Positions 36,001 through 45,595 of a DNA stretch of 64,000 nt are shown piece by piece. Under the pieces are notes generated by a model that was given only the letters and a program-made list of their open reading frames with translations, did not search any database and had not been told where the DNA came from. A program made the position numbers and the translations under genes. Numbering within the stretch: the first letter of the stretch is position 1; each line of letters begins with the position of its first letter. The DNA is taken from contig NC_081826.1 of assembly GCF_030867095.1 (NCBI RefSeq), positions 246,430,251 through 246,494,250 on the forward strand, written 5' to 3'. The stretch comes from Alligator mississippiensis (lineage: Eukaryota; Chordata; Crocodylia; Alligatoridae).

Positions 36001-36198
36001 AAGAAAAAACTGCAGGACTCGAACCCCGGGTAGAGCTCTGGATTCACTCACACGAAGTTTGCTAGGCTCCGTGGAACTTTGCGCACAGGGAAAGGTACGT
36101 CGAGGGATCAGGCGGCGACGGGGAGAGGCGAGAGGCTGATCAGACCCCTATAGCCTTCTTGAGATATACACTGGGTCCGATAGGCTCCGCAGCGCTTA

Positions 36199-36225
36199 GA
36201 GAACTTCATGAGACATGAAGTTCTC
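36199..36225. repeat. Perfect 12-bp hairpin in LTR leader
   Basis: Arm 'gagaacttcatg' (36199-36210), loop AGA, arm 'catgaagttctc' (36214-36225). On the LTR transcript it would lie about 25-50 nt after the inferred start, in the R region. Confidence 0.95.
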
Positions 36226-36277
36226 CTCCTCCTGATAGTCGTGGAGTTCTCCAACTTGGGTGGAAACCACTCAAGCC

Positions 36278-36285
36278 TCTTATAC
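36278..36285 (-). promoter_or_regulatory. TATA-like box in the CpG-rich LTR
   Basis: Minus strand reads gtataaga, about 220 bp inside the LTR 5' end and downstream of two CCAAT boxes. This is the normal U3 layout. The transcription start would fall near 36250. Confidence 0.6.
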
Positions 36286-36507
36286 GGCTAGCAAGCCAAT
36301 CGCTAGCCTCCACGTGGGAATAATTTAGAACTGGCCAATAGTATGGCACAAATTTAAATACAAATGGCGGGAACTCCTTGCAGCATGCATCTCCTTTCTG
36401 CAACTAAGAAATGCACCCTGCAAAGAAAGCTACAAGTGGCAGGAAATAATTCAGAAGTGCCGAAGCACACACAAACAAAAATCACACCCTTGGGTTGTGA
36501 CAAATAT

Positions 36508-36778
36508 GTATACTCAACTTTGAAGAGTTAAGACATATATGAACACAAAACACAATTATATTAGGCTCATGACCACTGGCAACTGCAGTATTGTACAATG
36601 GGTAGGATTTTGAATCAGATTCAAGAGATCTGGGTTGTGCCACTGACAATCCTGATCTATGTCCAAAGAACATTTCAGTGGGGAAGGAATTGAGGTAGGG
36701 AAGTTTTCAGAGGTCTCCTGACTTAGGTATTTCTTGTGCTCTATAACTGAAGATTAATTTGTCTTATCCAAAGCCTCT
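36508..36778. other. Unique sequence
   Basis: Short AT-rich interval without recognisable feature between the LTR and the next DNA element. Confidence 0.5.
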
Positions 36779-38780
36779 ATGGATGTGTCCAGACAAGCAC
36801 GTACATGCCTGTTGCCCTGCCTCAAACCCGTTTGAGGCAGGGCAACAGGCACATGCAGGAATGAAAAAATGGCACATGCAGGGAAAAAATGGTCCCTGCG
36901 CTGCAGGGATCTAAAAAAAAAAAAGGAAAAAAAGCACTCCACAATATAGCAGAGCAAGGCATGGTTCAAGACCTTGCCCAGAGCCAGTCCTCCAAAAGAG
37001 ACCCTCTGGTTTGGCCAGAGTGTCTCTTTTGTGTTCCTGCTACCCCCGGCACTGTCCAAGGTAAGCTGGTGGTGGAGAGGGGGTTCATGGGTGTTGGGGG
37101 GGTGAGGAGTGGCAGGGGGATTTGGTGGGGTTGGAGGGTGGCAGGGGGGATGTCCCTGGGGCTGTGAGGGTGGGGTGAGGACCTGGCCCAGATCCCTGAA
37201 GCTCGCTAGTCTGGCTTTCCACTGGAGCAGGTTGCCTGGCTCCTGGAGGCATGCACAGGAGCTGTGCCTCCCAGAGTCCTGTGACCTGCTCCGGTGCAAG
37301 GCTGGACTAGCAAGGCACATGGGACTGGGCCAGGTCCTCACCATCCCTGCAGGCACAGGGGACAGAGACGGGAGCCAGCCCTGGGGCCTGGTCCATGCTG
37401 ACAGGACCCGGCGTGGCATGTGGTTCCCGTGTGCTGTGCCAGGTCCTGCCGCAGCTGGGCCCTTCCTATAGCTGCAGGACCCAGCCCGTCATGTGGGAAC
37501 TGCATGGAGTTGAGCTGGGTCCTGCTGGCCCTGGGGCTGCTTGTGCTGCCTGGCAGCCAGGTGGCATGAGCAGCCCCAAGGCTGGCAAAACCTGGCTCAG
37601 CTCCGTGTGGTCTGCATATGCCAGGCCGGGCAAAACAAGCTGCCTGAGGCTGGTAGGACACAGCTTGGCTCCACATGGTCCCCGCGTGCCAGGCAGCACA
37701 AGCAGCCCAGGGCCAGTAGGACCCATCTCAACTCTGCGTGGTTTCCACATGCCGGGCCAGGTCCTGCAGCTATAGGACGGGCCTGGCCATGGCAGGACCC
37801 GGCACAGCATGCGGAAACCGCATGGTCCCTCCACTGCTGCTGTTAAAGGTTAGTTATAGGCCCTGGGCAGGGGTGGCTGGGGCCCTGTGGGGGATAGGGT
37901 AGAGCCCTCCAGGGTAGAGCTGGGACCCTGGGCTGGGGGGTGGCATTCCATGAGCTGTGGGGGGGAGGCTGCACCCTGTGGGGGCCAGGGGACCCACCCC
38001 TCCTGAGCAGCCCCCACACAAGGTCTCCCACACCCACAATGCCCTCAAACAATTGCCCCACTCCTACCCACAGACCAGCCCACATCTCTCCACATCCACT
38101 CACCTGCCTTCCTCCACACCCCTTATCACCCCCTTTCTACAAACACCATATCCCCCATCACACACCCATCATGTGTGAAGAAAACCAAAAGCACAGATCA
38201 ACACATATAGGTATTTAGAATTTATTTTTTCATAATGATAGAGACACTGGTAGGCTTTAACATTGTAAGTTTACTAATAAAGCATTACCCAACTTATCAC
38301 CATCTCTGTCTAGATATATGTGTCTGTGTGAGTGTGTAGAGTGTTTTTTTTTTGTTTTAAATGTGGAAGAACATGGATTTGGGGGTATTTTAAAAAATGG
38401 ATTTGGGATGCTGCTGCAGCAGTCCAGCTGGCACAAGGGGTAGTATCCCCAGGTATCAATTGGCTGGGCTCCAGAAACTCCAGAGAGCAAGTAGCCCCAG
38501 GCTGCTTGCCAGGGCAGCTTTTTGTATGGATGGGGCCAGGACAGGGCAGCATTTTATACTGCTGGGGACAGCACAGGTGCTGGCCCCAGGCTTTAGCTCC
38601 CCCTGGCTGCAGATCTGGGAGGAGCCAGGGAGGGTTATTTTGCCCCAAGTGACACAATTTGCTCCACACCAAAGTGCATGTCTGAGCACATGCTCTGAGG
38701 CAAAAAGCCCCAGCTCCAATTTGCATTGCTTCTATTTGAGCTGTTGCAAGCACACGTATTTGCATGTGTGGATGCACCCA
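36779..38780. mobile_element. GC-rich ~2-kb element (or composite) with edge hairpin
   Basis: Left edge 'tggatgtgtccagacaagca'; right edge, read inward, 'tgggtgcatccacacatgca'. These are variants of the gtgcatctacac termini seen elsewhere in the window. A perfect hairpin sits at 36806-36851. 37380-37830 is built of diverged direct and inverted copies of a 'ccaggtcctgc' / 'gcaggaccc' phrase. 37850-38160 changes from G-rich to C-rich. An AT-rich patch (38190-38400) means two elements may be joined. Open frames up to 221 codons on both strands show no domain and are attributed to GC-rich repeats. Confidence 0.5.
36806..36851. repeat. Perfect 22-bp inverted repeat with 2-nt loop
   Basis: Left arm 36806-36827 starts 'tgcctgttgccctgcctc'. 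Right arm 36830-36851 ends 'gaggcagggcaacaggca'. All 22 positions pair and only CC separates them. It lies about 25 bp inside the element edge, the same layout as the hairpin at 30315-30362. Confidence 0.97.
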
Positions 38781-39903
38781 ATGTGTTTTGTGCTGCACCC
38801 ATCCTATATTTCTGTATAAACAAACTGGAAACCCAGAAGACATGTATGGATGAAATTCTTAGAGAAGGATGACCTTAGGTCCTGATGAGTTTGAATGTTC
38901 AGTAGTCATCCTCTAGAAGGCTGTTTGGACTCTGTTTTCATGAACAGGGAGAAGACAAAGTCTGTGCCCAAGAAATGTGTAAGTGAGAACAGTGCCACAG
39001 CCAGTACACTTTGGCTAGAGAAATTTAAATGAAACATGCCTGTTTTAAAATAATATAATTTTAAATACTTGAAGACTAAGTACAGTGGTACCATTTTCAG
39101 TTAACACTTCTGATTCTCAGATTTGCTTTTGTGCTCCTCCTACCCCCATTCCATATCACTGAGGAAAAGTCTTCTTAGCTGTGTTGCTGAAGCTGTTTCT
39201 TTGAACATGAAGCTACTAAAATAATCCAATAAGATCTGCCATCACTGAATTCCTTTGTTCAGTGAATTCCTGAATTTACTGAATTATTTTGTCTTTACCA
39301 CCATATTTTTTTTAATGATATGGCAGCCTAGTCTTTTAAGTTCATATTTAAATATCTATTGCTGTATTGCATCTTCTGTTGAAAATTTAATTTTTAACAA
39401 ATTCCAAAGCATATGGTTTAGGCTTTTAAAAATGCAGCTAAATCACATCAGACATTTAATTTATCTGGAAAAAAGTGCATCTGTAGCGCTAGAACTACAT
39501 CCTGGCCAAATGTTGGGTTTTATCTGTCCACTGAAATGCTACTTTTTTCCAAATAAAAAAGAATAAAAGAAAGATTAAAAGAAAAAAAAAGTTACAAGAA
39601 TGTTACAGAAGTCTGAAATTGTTTGTTCCCCTTTTTGTTCTTCAAAAGAGCTCTTTTCCCTTCCTAAACCTAAACTTTCCTGTATATCATCTGAATATCC
39701 TTTAAAACTAAAAACATGCAAATCTGCATAGTCAGTATTTGTCCAACATTCTTGTAAAAAAAAAATGAATCTAGCATAATATTAGACTCTTCTTTCCCAA
39801 CTTCCATTTCACACTTCCTTCCATTTTTCACAAGCATGAAAATAAAAAAAATAAATAAATAAAAAAGAGACCTAAGAAATCCATAAGGGATAATATAATA
39901 CAG
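38781..39903. other. AT-rich unique sequence
   Basis: No gene supported. A-rich simple sequence with AAAT units lies at 39840-39868. Confidence 0.5.
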
Positions 39904-40116
39904 CAGCCAACAACCTTTTAAGGCTGTGAGTTGGAGTATCACAATTCAAGTTAGAGTCATACAGACTTGCAGGCACTAGGACCTTGCTGCTGTCCCTGCT
40001 ACTCTTACCCATGGTAGTCAGGGAAAAGCAACTGCTACTGGACCCCCACTTTTTTAGGCCAGATCCAATGGCTCTGCAGTCTGGATCCAGCCTATAGGAT
40101 GTAGGTGCTGACCCTG
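39902..40116. mobile_element. Short hAT-like element, probable
   Basis: Left 'cagcagccaacaacctttta' and right, read inward, 'cagggtcagcacctac'. Both are variants of the caggggtcagcaacc terminus used at 59040. The interior has 'caatggctctgcagtctgg'. The target duplication is ambiguous (a gata-type word occurs on both sides). Confidence 0.55.
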
Positions 40117-41433
40117 GATACTATAGTTTTGCGGTCTTTGTTAACATGGACCCTTTCTCTGACCACCCCTTCTAAATTGTCCACCACTAAATCCATTCCA
40201 TATTGGCTAGTAAAATACATGTGTCTTCCTTTGTTTTCATTTTTCGTATTAGTCATGTAATATAGCTTTTTGTGAACTTCCATGAAGGAAACACCATATG
40301 ATCTTCCAATAACTCCAAAGACTATGCAGGCTCACTATTACAGCATCATTAAATGTTAACTATGAAAGTATAATTAAATACTACTAGCAGATCAAAACAC
40401 ATTTTTTCTGTTTATGTATCCACTAAATTCTTATTCAGATTACACCGTATTCCAGACCAGAAACATTTTATTAACTTTGATGACATTAAACAAGTTTTAG
40501 ACAAACATCAGAATTTGTCTTTTTAAACATGTTGAAAGTTCAGGAAGCTTCAAGTTATGTTAAGCCTTTTTCTCATGTTCACATGATTTGTGGAAGATGT
40601 GACAATATTTTTACATTACTAGCCAAGAACTTTTCAAAACATATACCTATATATTCTCAAGAGACTGTAAGGCTCTTTCCCCCTTATTGCCTGCATTCAT
40701 TTGTAAAACAATGATGAATTCATGTATAAATAGGTGAATCTAGCTAGCTGTTTGTAAATGCATTTATTTTTATTTTTAAATGCAGGCAATCATATGAAGA
40801 AATATAGCTGTTCAGTAGCATTCAGAGGTTTTTTATGTTGACCCCAAGACCTCCAGTTTTAAAAAGTTGGCCCTTAGGCTGGAGGAGAAAAGCTCATTTT
40901 TGATCAATATCAAAGCATGTTGTATAAGTGTGATCAATACTAAGTTTCAGCTAGGGAGATGCTGTATGCCAAGAGGTTATGTGAATGCTAAGGAAGGTGT
41001 GATGTCAAAAAATGGAGCAGCTACCACAGCAGAGTGGGCTAACTGCAGAATGAAGTGTGCATTTGAAATAACATGCAGCTTGCTTTTAAATTCATTCTGG
41101 TTACAATCATAATGATAGTTCTGAGAAACAAGCTACTGTTTTCTGGATGTTTTCTTTATGGAATAGAACAGAAATGTTTTTTTTTTTTTTAATTTAAAAC
41201 CAAAGAATTTCAATATTTAATAGTGTAGTGTATCACCAGTAAGAGGTGTTGATTATAACAATGTAAGTACTCAGCCTTTAAGAGCTGAGGAGTTACATTT
41301 TCCATCAAAGATACTAGAAAAAAGGGTATTTGTTATTTTTGGGTCAGAAAACATCTCTATTTTCTCTGAAGCTATAAGTGCTATGGCAGTATATAAACAG
41401 GAGTTAGAACAGTTAGAAGACAATTCTCTATTT
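40117..41433. other. AT-rich unique sequence
   Basis: No gene or named repeat is seen. There is a T14 run near 41178. Confidence 0.5.
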
Positions 41434-42112
41434 TAGAGTTGCTCAACCTCTGCTCCAGGGGGCAAATGCAGCCCATAGGTATCCAGCCTGCAGGGCTTCC
41501 TACAGACTGGGAAATGTGGTGGCAGGGGAACAGTGGAAATAAATACAGCCACCCTCCCCTAGTACCAAATTCCTTAACCCCAAACCCTGAGCAAAAGCTT
41601 GGGGCCAGGTAATACTCCCTCCTACCACCCCCGTGGCTGGATAAGTCTGGGCCATGCCCCCATTTCCCCATGGAATTGGTTTAGAGTTGGTTCAAGCCTC
41701 CTTCCCCCTCCCCTGCAGGGCCAGGTCAAGCCACCTTCACCCATGGGACTGGGTTCAGGTGGGGCCATGCCCCCTTTCCCCTTCTGGGTTGGGCCACATC
41801 TCCTTCCCCCTCACAGGATTGGGTTGGGACTGGGCCATGCCCCCTTCCCCATTCCAGGCTAAGCCACACTCTCTTTCCCCCATGGGGTCAGGTTGGGGCT
41901 GGCCCATGCCGCCTCCCTCCCCCATACTGTGGGGCCAGGTTGAAGCCAGGATGCCCCCTGCTCCCTTTCACATAGCTGGATGGGGCCTTGCCACTACTGC
42001 CCCATACCTGATCCAGACCACATACCAGATTTGGCCCACAGATGGCCTGAGAACTGCCCATCCACCCCTTCCCTCCCCACCCCACCCCCCGGCAAAAAGT
42101 TGAGCACCACTG
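41434..42112. mobile_element. 679-bp hAT element with perfect 8-bp target duplication
   Basis: Ends are 'tagagttgctcaacctctgc' and, read inward from the right, 'cagtggtgctcaactttttg'. CTCTATTT flanks both sides exactly (41426-41433 and 42113-42120). The core is C-rich with minisatellite-like units. The 149-codon frame through the core is proline-rich repeat translation and not a gene. Confidence 0.92.
41645..41960. repeat. C-rich minisatellite-like core
   Basis: 'gggccatgccccc'-type words recur at about 41651, 41764, 41834 and 41903. This gives diverged units of roughly 56-70 bp, each with 'cttcccc' and 'tgggttgggg'-type segments. It lies within the hAT element. Confidence 0.65.
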
Positions 42113-42736
42113 CTCTATTTTATAGAATGATATTGAGGTCAAGTGGCTCCATACAGTGATAAGTAGCTCTTTATCCCTTTTTTCAGCCCAAGATACAGAA
42201 ACATAATACATTCCTTCAGTCTCCCTCCCTCCCATTTTACTTCTGCAGGATGCAGAGATGGCCAGATCTTATCAACTCATTTTCTTTTCCTAGGAAAGAT
42301 GTCATGGTGTTTACCACAGCTTTTTTTATGCAGTCCATCAAGCATTCCTTGTCCCTGAGAATGGGAAGGTTTGTTTGATCCATGATGTACCTCTCTCCCC
42401 AAGAACCAGGAAGACAAAGCAGGACACAAATTAAAAATTAAAGCTTCATGGAAGGCCTTGAAGAAAAATGGTTTGCTCAGAAGACATATCATAATATTAC
42501 TGATATGGGTCCAAATAACATTTTCAAATGCAGAATTATAGCCTTGGATATTATTGGTAAACATATAGTTCCTTAAATCTACTGATAGTACATGAAATAA
42601 AATATAGTACTGCACAGAAAAAAAACTTTTTTTGCACCCACTTGACATTTTCTATTCTATAGAAAAGCAAGCCATGAGGTAATGCTAGTTTTTGATTATC
42701 CTGGCAGGGATGAAACAAGGGAAAGAGGATGCTAAT
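42113..42736. other. Unique sequence
   Basis: No gene or repeat recognised before the CR1 copy. Confidence 0.5.
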
Positions 42737-43340
42737 AGATTTCATAGACATTAGGGCTGGAAGGGACCTCAGAAGATCATTGAGTCCAGCCCCCTGCCCC
42801 AGGGGCAGGAAGTCAGCAGGGATCATAGGATCCCAGCAAGATAAACATCCAGATGTCTTTTGAAAGCGTTCAGAGCAGGTGCTTGAACCACCTCTGGCAG
42901 CAATGTATTCCAAACCTTGGGGGCTTGGAAAGCAAAGAAGTTCTTCCTTATGTCCAGCCTGAAATGGCCATGGAGGAGTTTGTGACCTTGTCATCCCTTG
43001 GGGTGCTCTGTGAACAGACGTTCCTCCAGATCCTGGTAAGCACCCCTGATAACCTTATATGTGACCACCAGATCACCCCTGAGCCTGCGCTTTTCCAGGC
43101 TGAAGAGTCCCATGGGTCTCAGCCTTTCTTCATAAGGTCTGTTTTCCTGACCTCTGATCATGCATGTAACTCTCCTCTGCAACCTCTCAAGCTTCTCCAC
43201 ATCCTTTTTGAACTGTGGACCCCAAAGTGGACGCAGTACTCCAGCTGCGGCCTCACCAAGGCCAAGTACAATGGGAGAATGACGTCCTGGGATTTGCTTG
43301 AGAAGCATCTGTGGATGCAAGCCAATGTTTTGCTTGCTTT
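42737..43340 (-). mobile_element. CR1 LINE, 3' part of a copy split by an LTR
   Basis: Minus-strand CR1 from the 3' tail ('catagacattagggctgg' on the plus strand, 42743) up to the ORF2 C-terminus. The minus-strand frame 42991-43320 carries [35 protein letters not shown] and LVVTYKVIRG. At 43340 the copy stops in the middle of a CR1 word and resumes at 44614 after the LTR. Confidence 0.94.
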
Positions 43341-43399
43341 TGTAGCAGGCTTACCTTTCAGCTTGGGTTGAGTCCCAGGCTTGAGATCCTGCTGTTTTG

Positions 43400-43421
43400 A
43401 TTGGTGGAGTCATCCACCAAT
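43400..43421. promoter_or_regulatory. Paired inverted CCAAT boxes in LTR
   Basis: 'attggtgga' gtca 'tccaccaat' is a perfect 9-bp inverted repeat that places two CCAAT boxes back to back, about 130 bp upstream of the TATA box. CCAAT boxes bind NF-Y in vertebrate promoters; binding here is inferred. Confidence 0.7.
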
Positions 43422-43552
43422 GAGGAGGCAGCAAGAGAAATAACATCATGCCCCTTTTCTGAAAGGAGGGGGAAAAGAGCTCTCCCAGACCTGATTGAAG
43501 ATTGACTGCAAACTGTCAGGTCCAGAAGACTTCAGGGGCAGAGCCCTGGAGC

Positions 43553-43560
43553 ATATAAAA
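43553..43560 (+). promoter_or_regulatory. TATA box of LTR
   Basis: 'gcatataaaaggag' is a near-consensus TATA box in the right place for a U3 of about 240 bp. The start site would fall near 43583. Confidence 0.75.
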
Positions 43561-44340
43561 GGAGCTGCATGCCCAGCACAAGGGGAGATGCATCAAGGAA
43601 TGAGAAGAGAGAAGAGCAGGGTTTAGAAGAGCTGAGGAGAGCTGCTCAGCTGGGCAAAGCAGTAGCCAAGGAAGAGCCCCTGAAAAGTTCCATCAGCGGG
43701 GAGTGGGGGATGGCTCCAGTGGTTACGTTCTCTGTGTGCAGCGCGGTGCATGGTGTCTAGAGCCTGGGAGCTACGTGAGGCAGCTCGGGTCTGCAACCTC
43801 TGATGGGCGGCCAGAGACATGGTACACAGGCCAGTGCATAGAGCAGGACCTTTGGAGCCCCTGGGGTGGCTCTGGTCCTCAACCCCCATAATGAGGCTAG
43901 GAGCTCGGTGCAGGAGGACCTGCATGGAGGGTGAGAGACCCTGGGAGCCGCTTGAGGTGGCTCAGGTCTACAGCTGTTGACACAGGGTAGCAGCTCAGTG
44001 CAGATGACTCAGCCCAGAGGGCCTGGGAACAGACCAAGCCCCAGTGCTGCACAAGGATGTTCAACCCCTAGCATAAGGCAAAGCACCCACTATACACAGT
44101 GGTGCCTGTGACCCTAAGCCAGGACGGTGTCAGCAGAGTCAGACAGCAGAAAAAAGCTCAGCAGAGACAGACCTTGTCTTGGCGAACAAGAGGCAACCCT
44201 CTGGGACTGCAGAATAGTAGTAAGTTACCATGGAGAGAGAGTCCCCACAGGACAGCCCCCTCCCCCCCCCCAAAAAAAACAAACCAAAATTGTGTGTGGT
44301 ATATATATATTATAGGGTTTATTGTTTTGTAAACTTGTAC

Positions 44341-44422
<82 letters not shown>
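44341..44422 (+). repeat. (GATA)n microsatellite, about 20 units
   Basis: An 82-bp uninterrupted run of ATAG/GATA units inside the LTR, upstream of its poly(A) signal. The perfect array suggests recent expansion and likely length variation between individuals. Confidence 0.98.
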
Positions 44423-44423
<1 letters not shown>

Positions 44424-44454
44424 TGTCCTTACCCTTTAATGGTTTTGTTGTGAT

Positions 44455-44460
44455 AATAAA
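44455..44460 (+). promoter_or_regulatory. AATAAA poly(A) signal of LTR
   Basis: A canonical hexamer in 'gataataaatctg', 150 bp before the LTR end, on the same strand as the TATA box. Confidence 0.7.
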
Positions 44461-44613
44461 TCTGTATATAGTTAAGTAATTGACTAGCTAGATCTGACTC
44501 TATAGGGGACAGAGGCAGCCACTGGGCTGTTGTGTCCCTGCACAGTACACTGCCCTGCCAATAATTCCCTCAATTGGAGAGGGAAGTACAAACCCGTGTA
44601 CACCTGGGCTACA

Positions 44614-45450
44614 CTTTACTACCAGCAGTATCACATTGAAGACTTATGTTCATCTTGTGGTCAATCATGATCCCCAAGTCCCTTCTGTCTGTAGTGCTAG
44701 CCAGCGTAGCACTGCTGAGCCTATCAGCGTGCTGCAGGTTTTTCTTCCCAAGGTGGAGAACCTTGCATTTTTCAGTGTTAAACACCATCAGGTTCTCATC
44801 CGCCCATTTTCTAAGTCTGTCAAGTTCAGCCTGGATCACCCTCCTGTCCTCAGGTGTGGATGCTTTACCCCAGAGTTTGGTGTCATTGGTGAACTTGGCC
44901 AGTCCACTTCTGACACCAATGTCCACATCATTAATGAAGATGTTAAATAGTATAGGCCCAAGGACGGAGCCTTGAGGGACCCCACTGGTTACAGGGCACC
45001 ACGACGATTAACTTCCATCAACCATAATCCTCTGGGTCCTAACAAAGAGCCAATTCCCCAGCCAGCAGGTCGTGGTGGACCCAAGGCCACAATTGGCCAG
45101 TTTCGCCAAGAGGTGATCATGGGATATCAGATCAAAGGTTTTTTTGAAGTCAAGATATATGATATCAATCTCTTCTCCCTTGTCCAGGTGATAGGTCACT
45201 TGGTCATAAAAGGAAATGAGATTGGTCAAGCAAGACCTACCCACCACAGACCTGTGCTGGCTATCCCTCAGGATGTTGGCATCAGCCAGTCCATTAAGGA
45301 TGGCCTCTTTAATAAACTTTTCTAAGACCTTCCCCAGCGATAGAGGTCAGACTGATGGGCCTATAGTTTGCCGTATCCACTTTCCTTCCTTTCTTGAAGA
45401 TAGGCACCACACTGGCCAATAGTCTTCCATTTGTCTCATGGGAGAGTGCC
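44614..45450 (-). pseudogene. CR1 ORF2 RT domain, 5' part of the split copy
   Basis: A minus-strand CR1 RT region with all major blocks in order: VVPIFKKGRKVDTANYRPIS (about 45410), IIYLDFKKTFDLISHDHLL (motif A, about 45160), SGVPQGSVLGPILFNIFIND (about 44950), the active-site box, then KWADENLMVFNTEKCKVLHL (about 44790). The active-site box reads FTNDTK where CR1 has FADDTK, so a catalytic Asp is replaced by Asn. At least two frameshifts or stops also occur. The 5' truncation lies at about 45450. It is continuous with 42737-43340 apart from the inserted LTR. Confidence 0.92.
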
Positions 45451-45595
45451 TGAACTCTGAATTGGAACTGAGTTGAAACAAGGAGAGAAAATACATCATG
45501 GGCCATGAAATAGTCCATTTATTTATATTTAAAAATAAATTGCAAAAAACATATATGGAAGATGTCTTAATGTAAGTATGCAGTTTAATATTCAA
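45451..45595. other. Short unique spacer
   Basis: An AT-rich interval between the CR1 5' truncation and the next DNA element. Confidence 0.4.

Larger units (their letters stand above)
35689..36502 (-). mobile_element. 814-bp solo LTR with perfect 5-bp target duplication
   Basis: On the plus strand the element starts TGTGCGGGCC and ends GGTTGTGACA, flanked on both sides by AATAT (35684-35688 and 36503-36507). Orientation is minus. Reading from 36502 down there are ATTGG (CCAAT) boxes near 36337 and 36298, a GTATAAGA box at 36278-36285, and a 12-bp hairpin just after the inferred start site. It is unusually rich in CpG for this window, which suggests a fairly recent insertion. No gag, pol or env sequence adjoins it, so it is most simply the product of LTR-LTR recombination. 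A 5-bp duplication fits ERV3/ERVL-like or other 5-bp groups; class not proven. Confidence 0.88.
43341..44613 (+). mobile_element. 1,273-bp solo LTR with perfect ends and 4-bp target duplication
   Basis: Starts TGTAGCAGG and ends CCTGGGCTACA, so the termini are inverted TGTAGC / GCTACA. It is flanked by CTTT on both sides (43337-43340 and 44614-44617). Orientation is plus: inverted paired CCAAT boxes (43400-43421), a TATA box (43553-43560) and AATAAA (44455-44460) occur in that order. The inferred R segment is long (about 0.9 kb) and contains a 182-bp-offset duplication (43757 and 43939) and a GATA microsatellite. No proviral interior is present. A 4-bp duplication is usual for ERV1-type elements; the class is inferred only. 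Confidence 0.93.

Noticed and set aside
36006-36040. tRNA gene in the 35.7-36.5 kb LTR
   Set aside because: Only a B-box-like T-arm word is present; I see no anticodon arm or acceptor stem pairing, so not called as tRNA.
36806-36851. microRNA precursor
   Set aside because: Perfect pairing with a 2-nt loop is unlike a Drosha/Dicer substrate, which needs a larger loop and imperfect stem; kept as a structural finding only.
36754-37846. Open frames of 120-221 codons
   Set aside because: Built from diverged repeats of one 'ccaggtcctgc' phrase; proline/glycine-rich translations in several frames and both strands, no recognisable domain.
38310-38843. 177-codon minus-strand and 140-codon plus-strand frames
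   Set aside because: They overlap each other on opposite strands inside the right part of a GC-rich element; no motif.
41654-42103. 149-codon proline-rich frame
   Set aside because: Translation of a C-rich minisatellite inside a hAT element with exact target duplications.
43341-44613. Full provirus
   Set aside because: No internal gag, pol or env-like sequence and only one terminal repeat; the CR1 resumes immediately after it.
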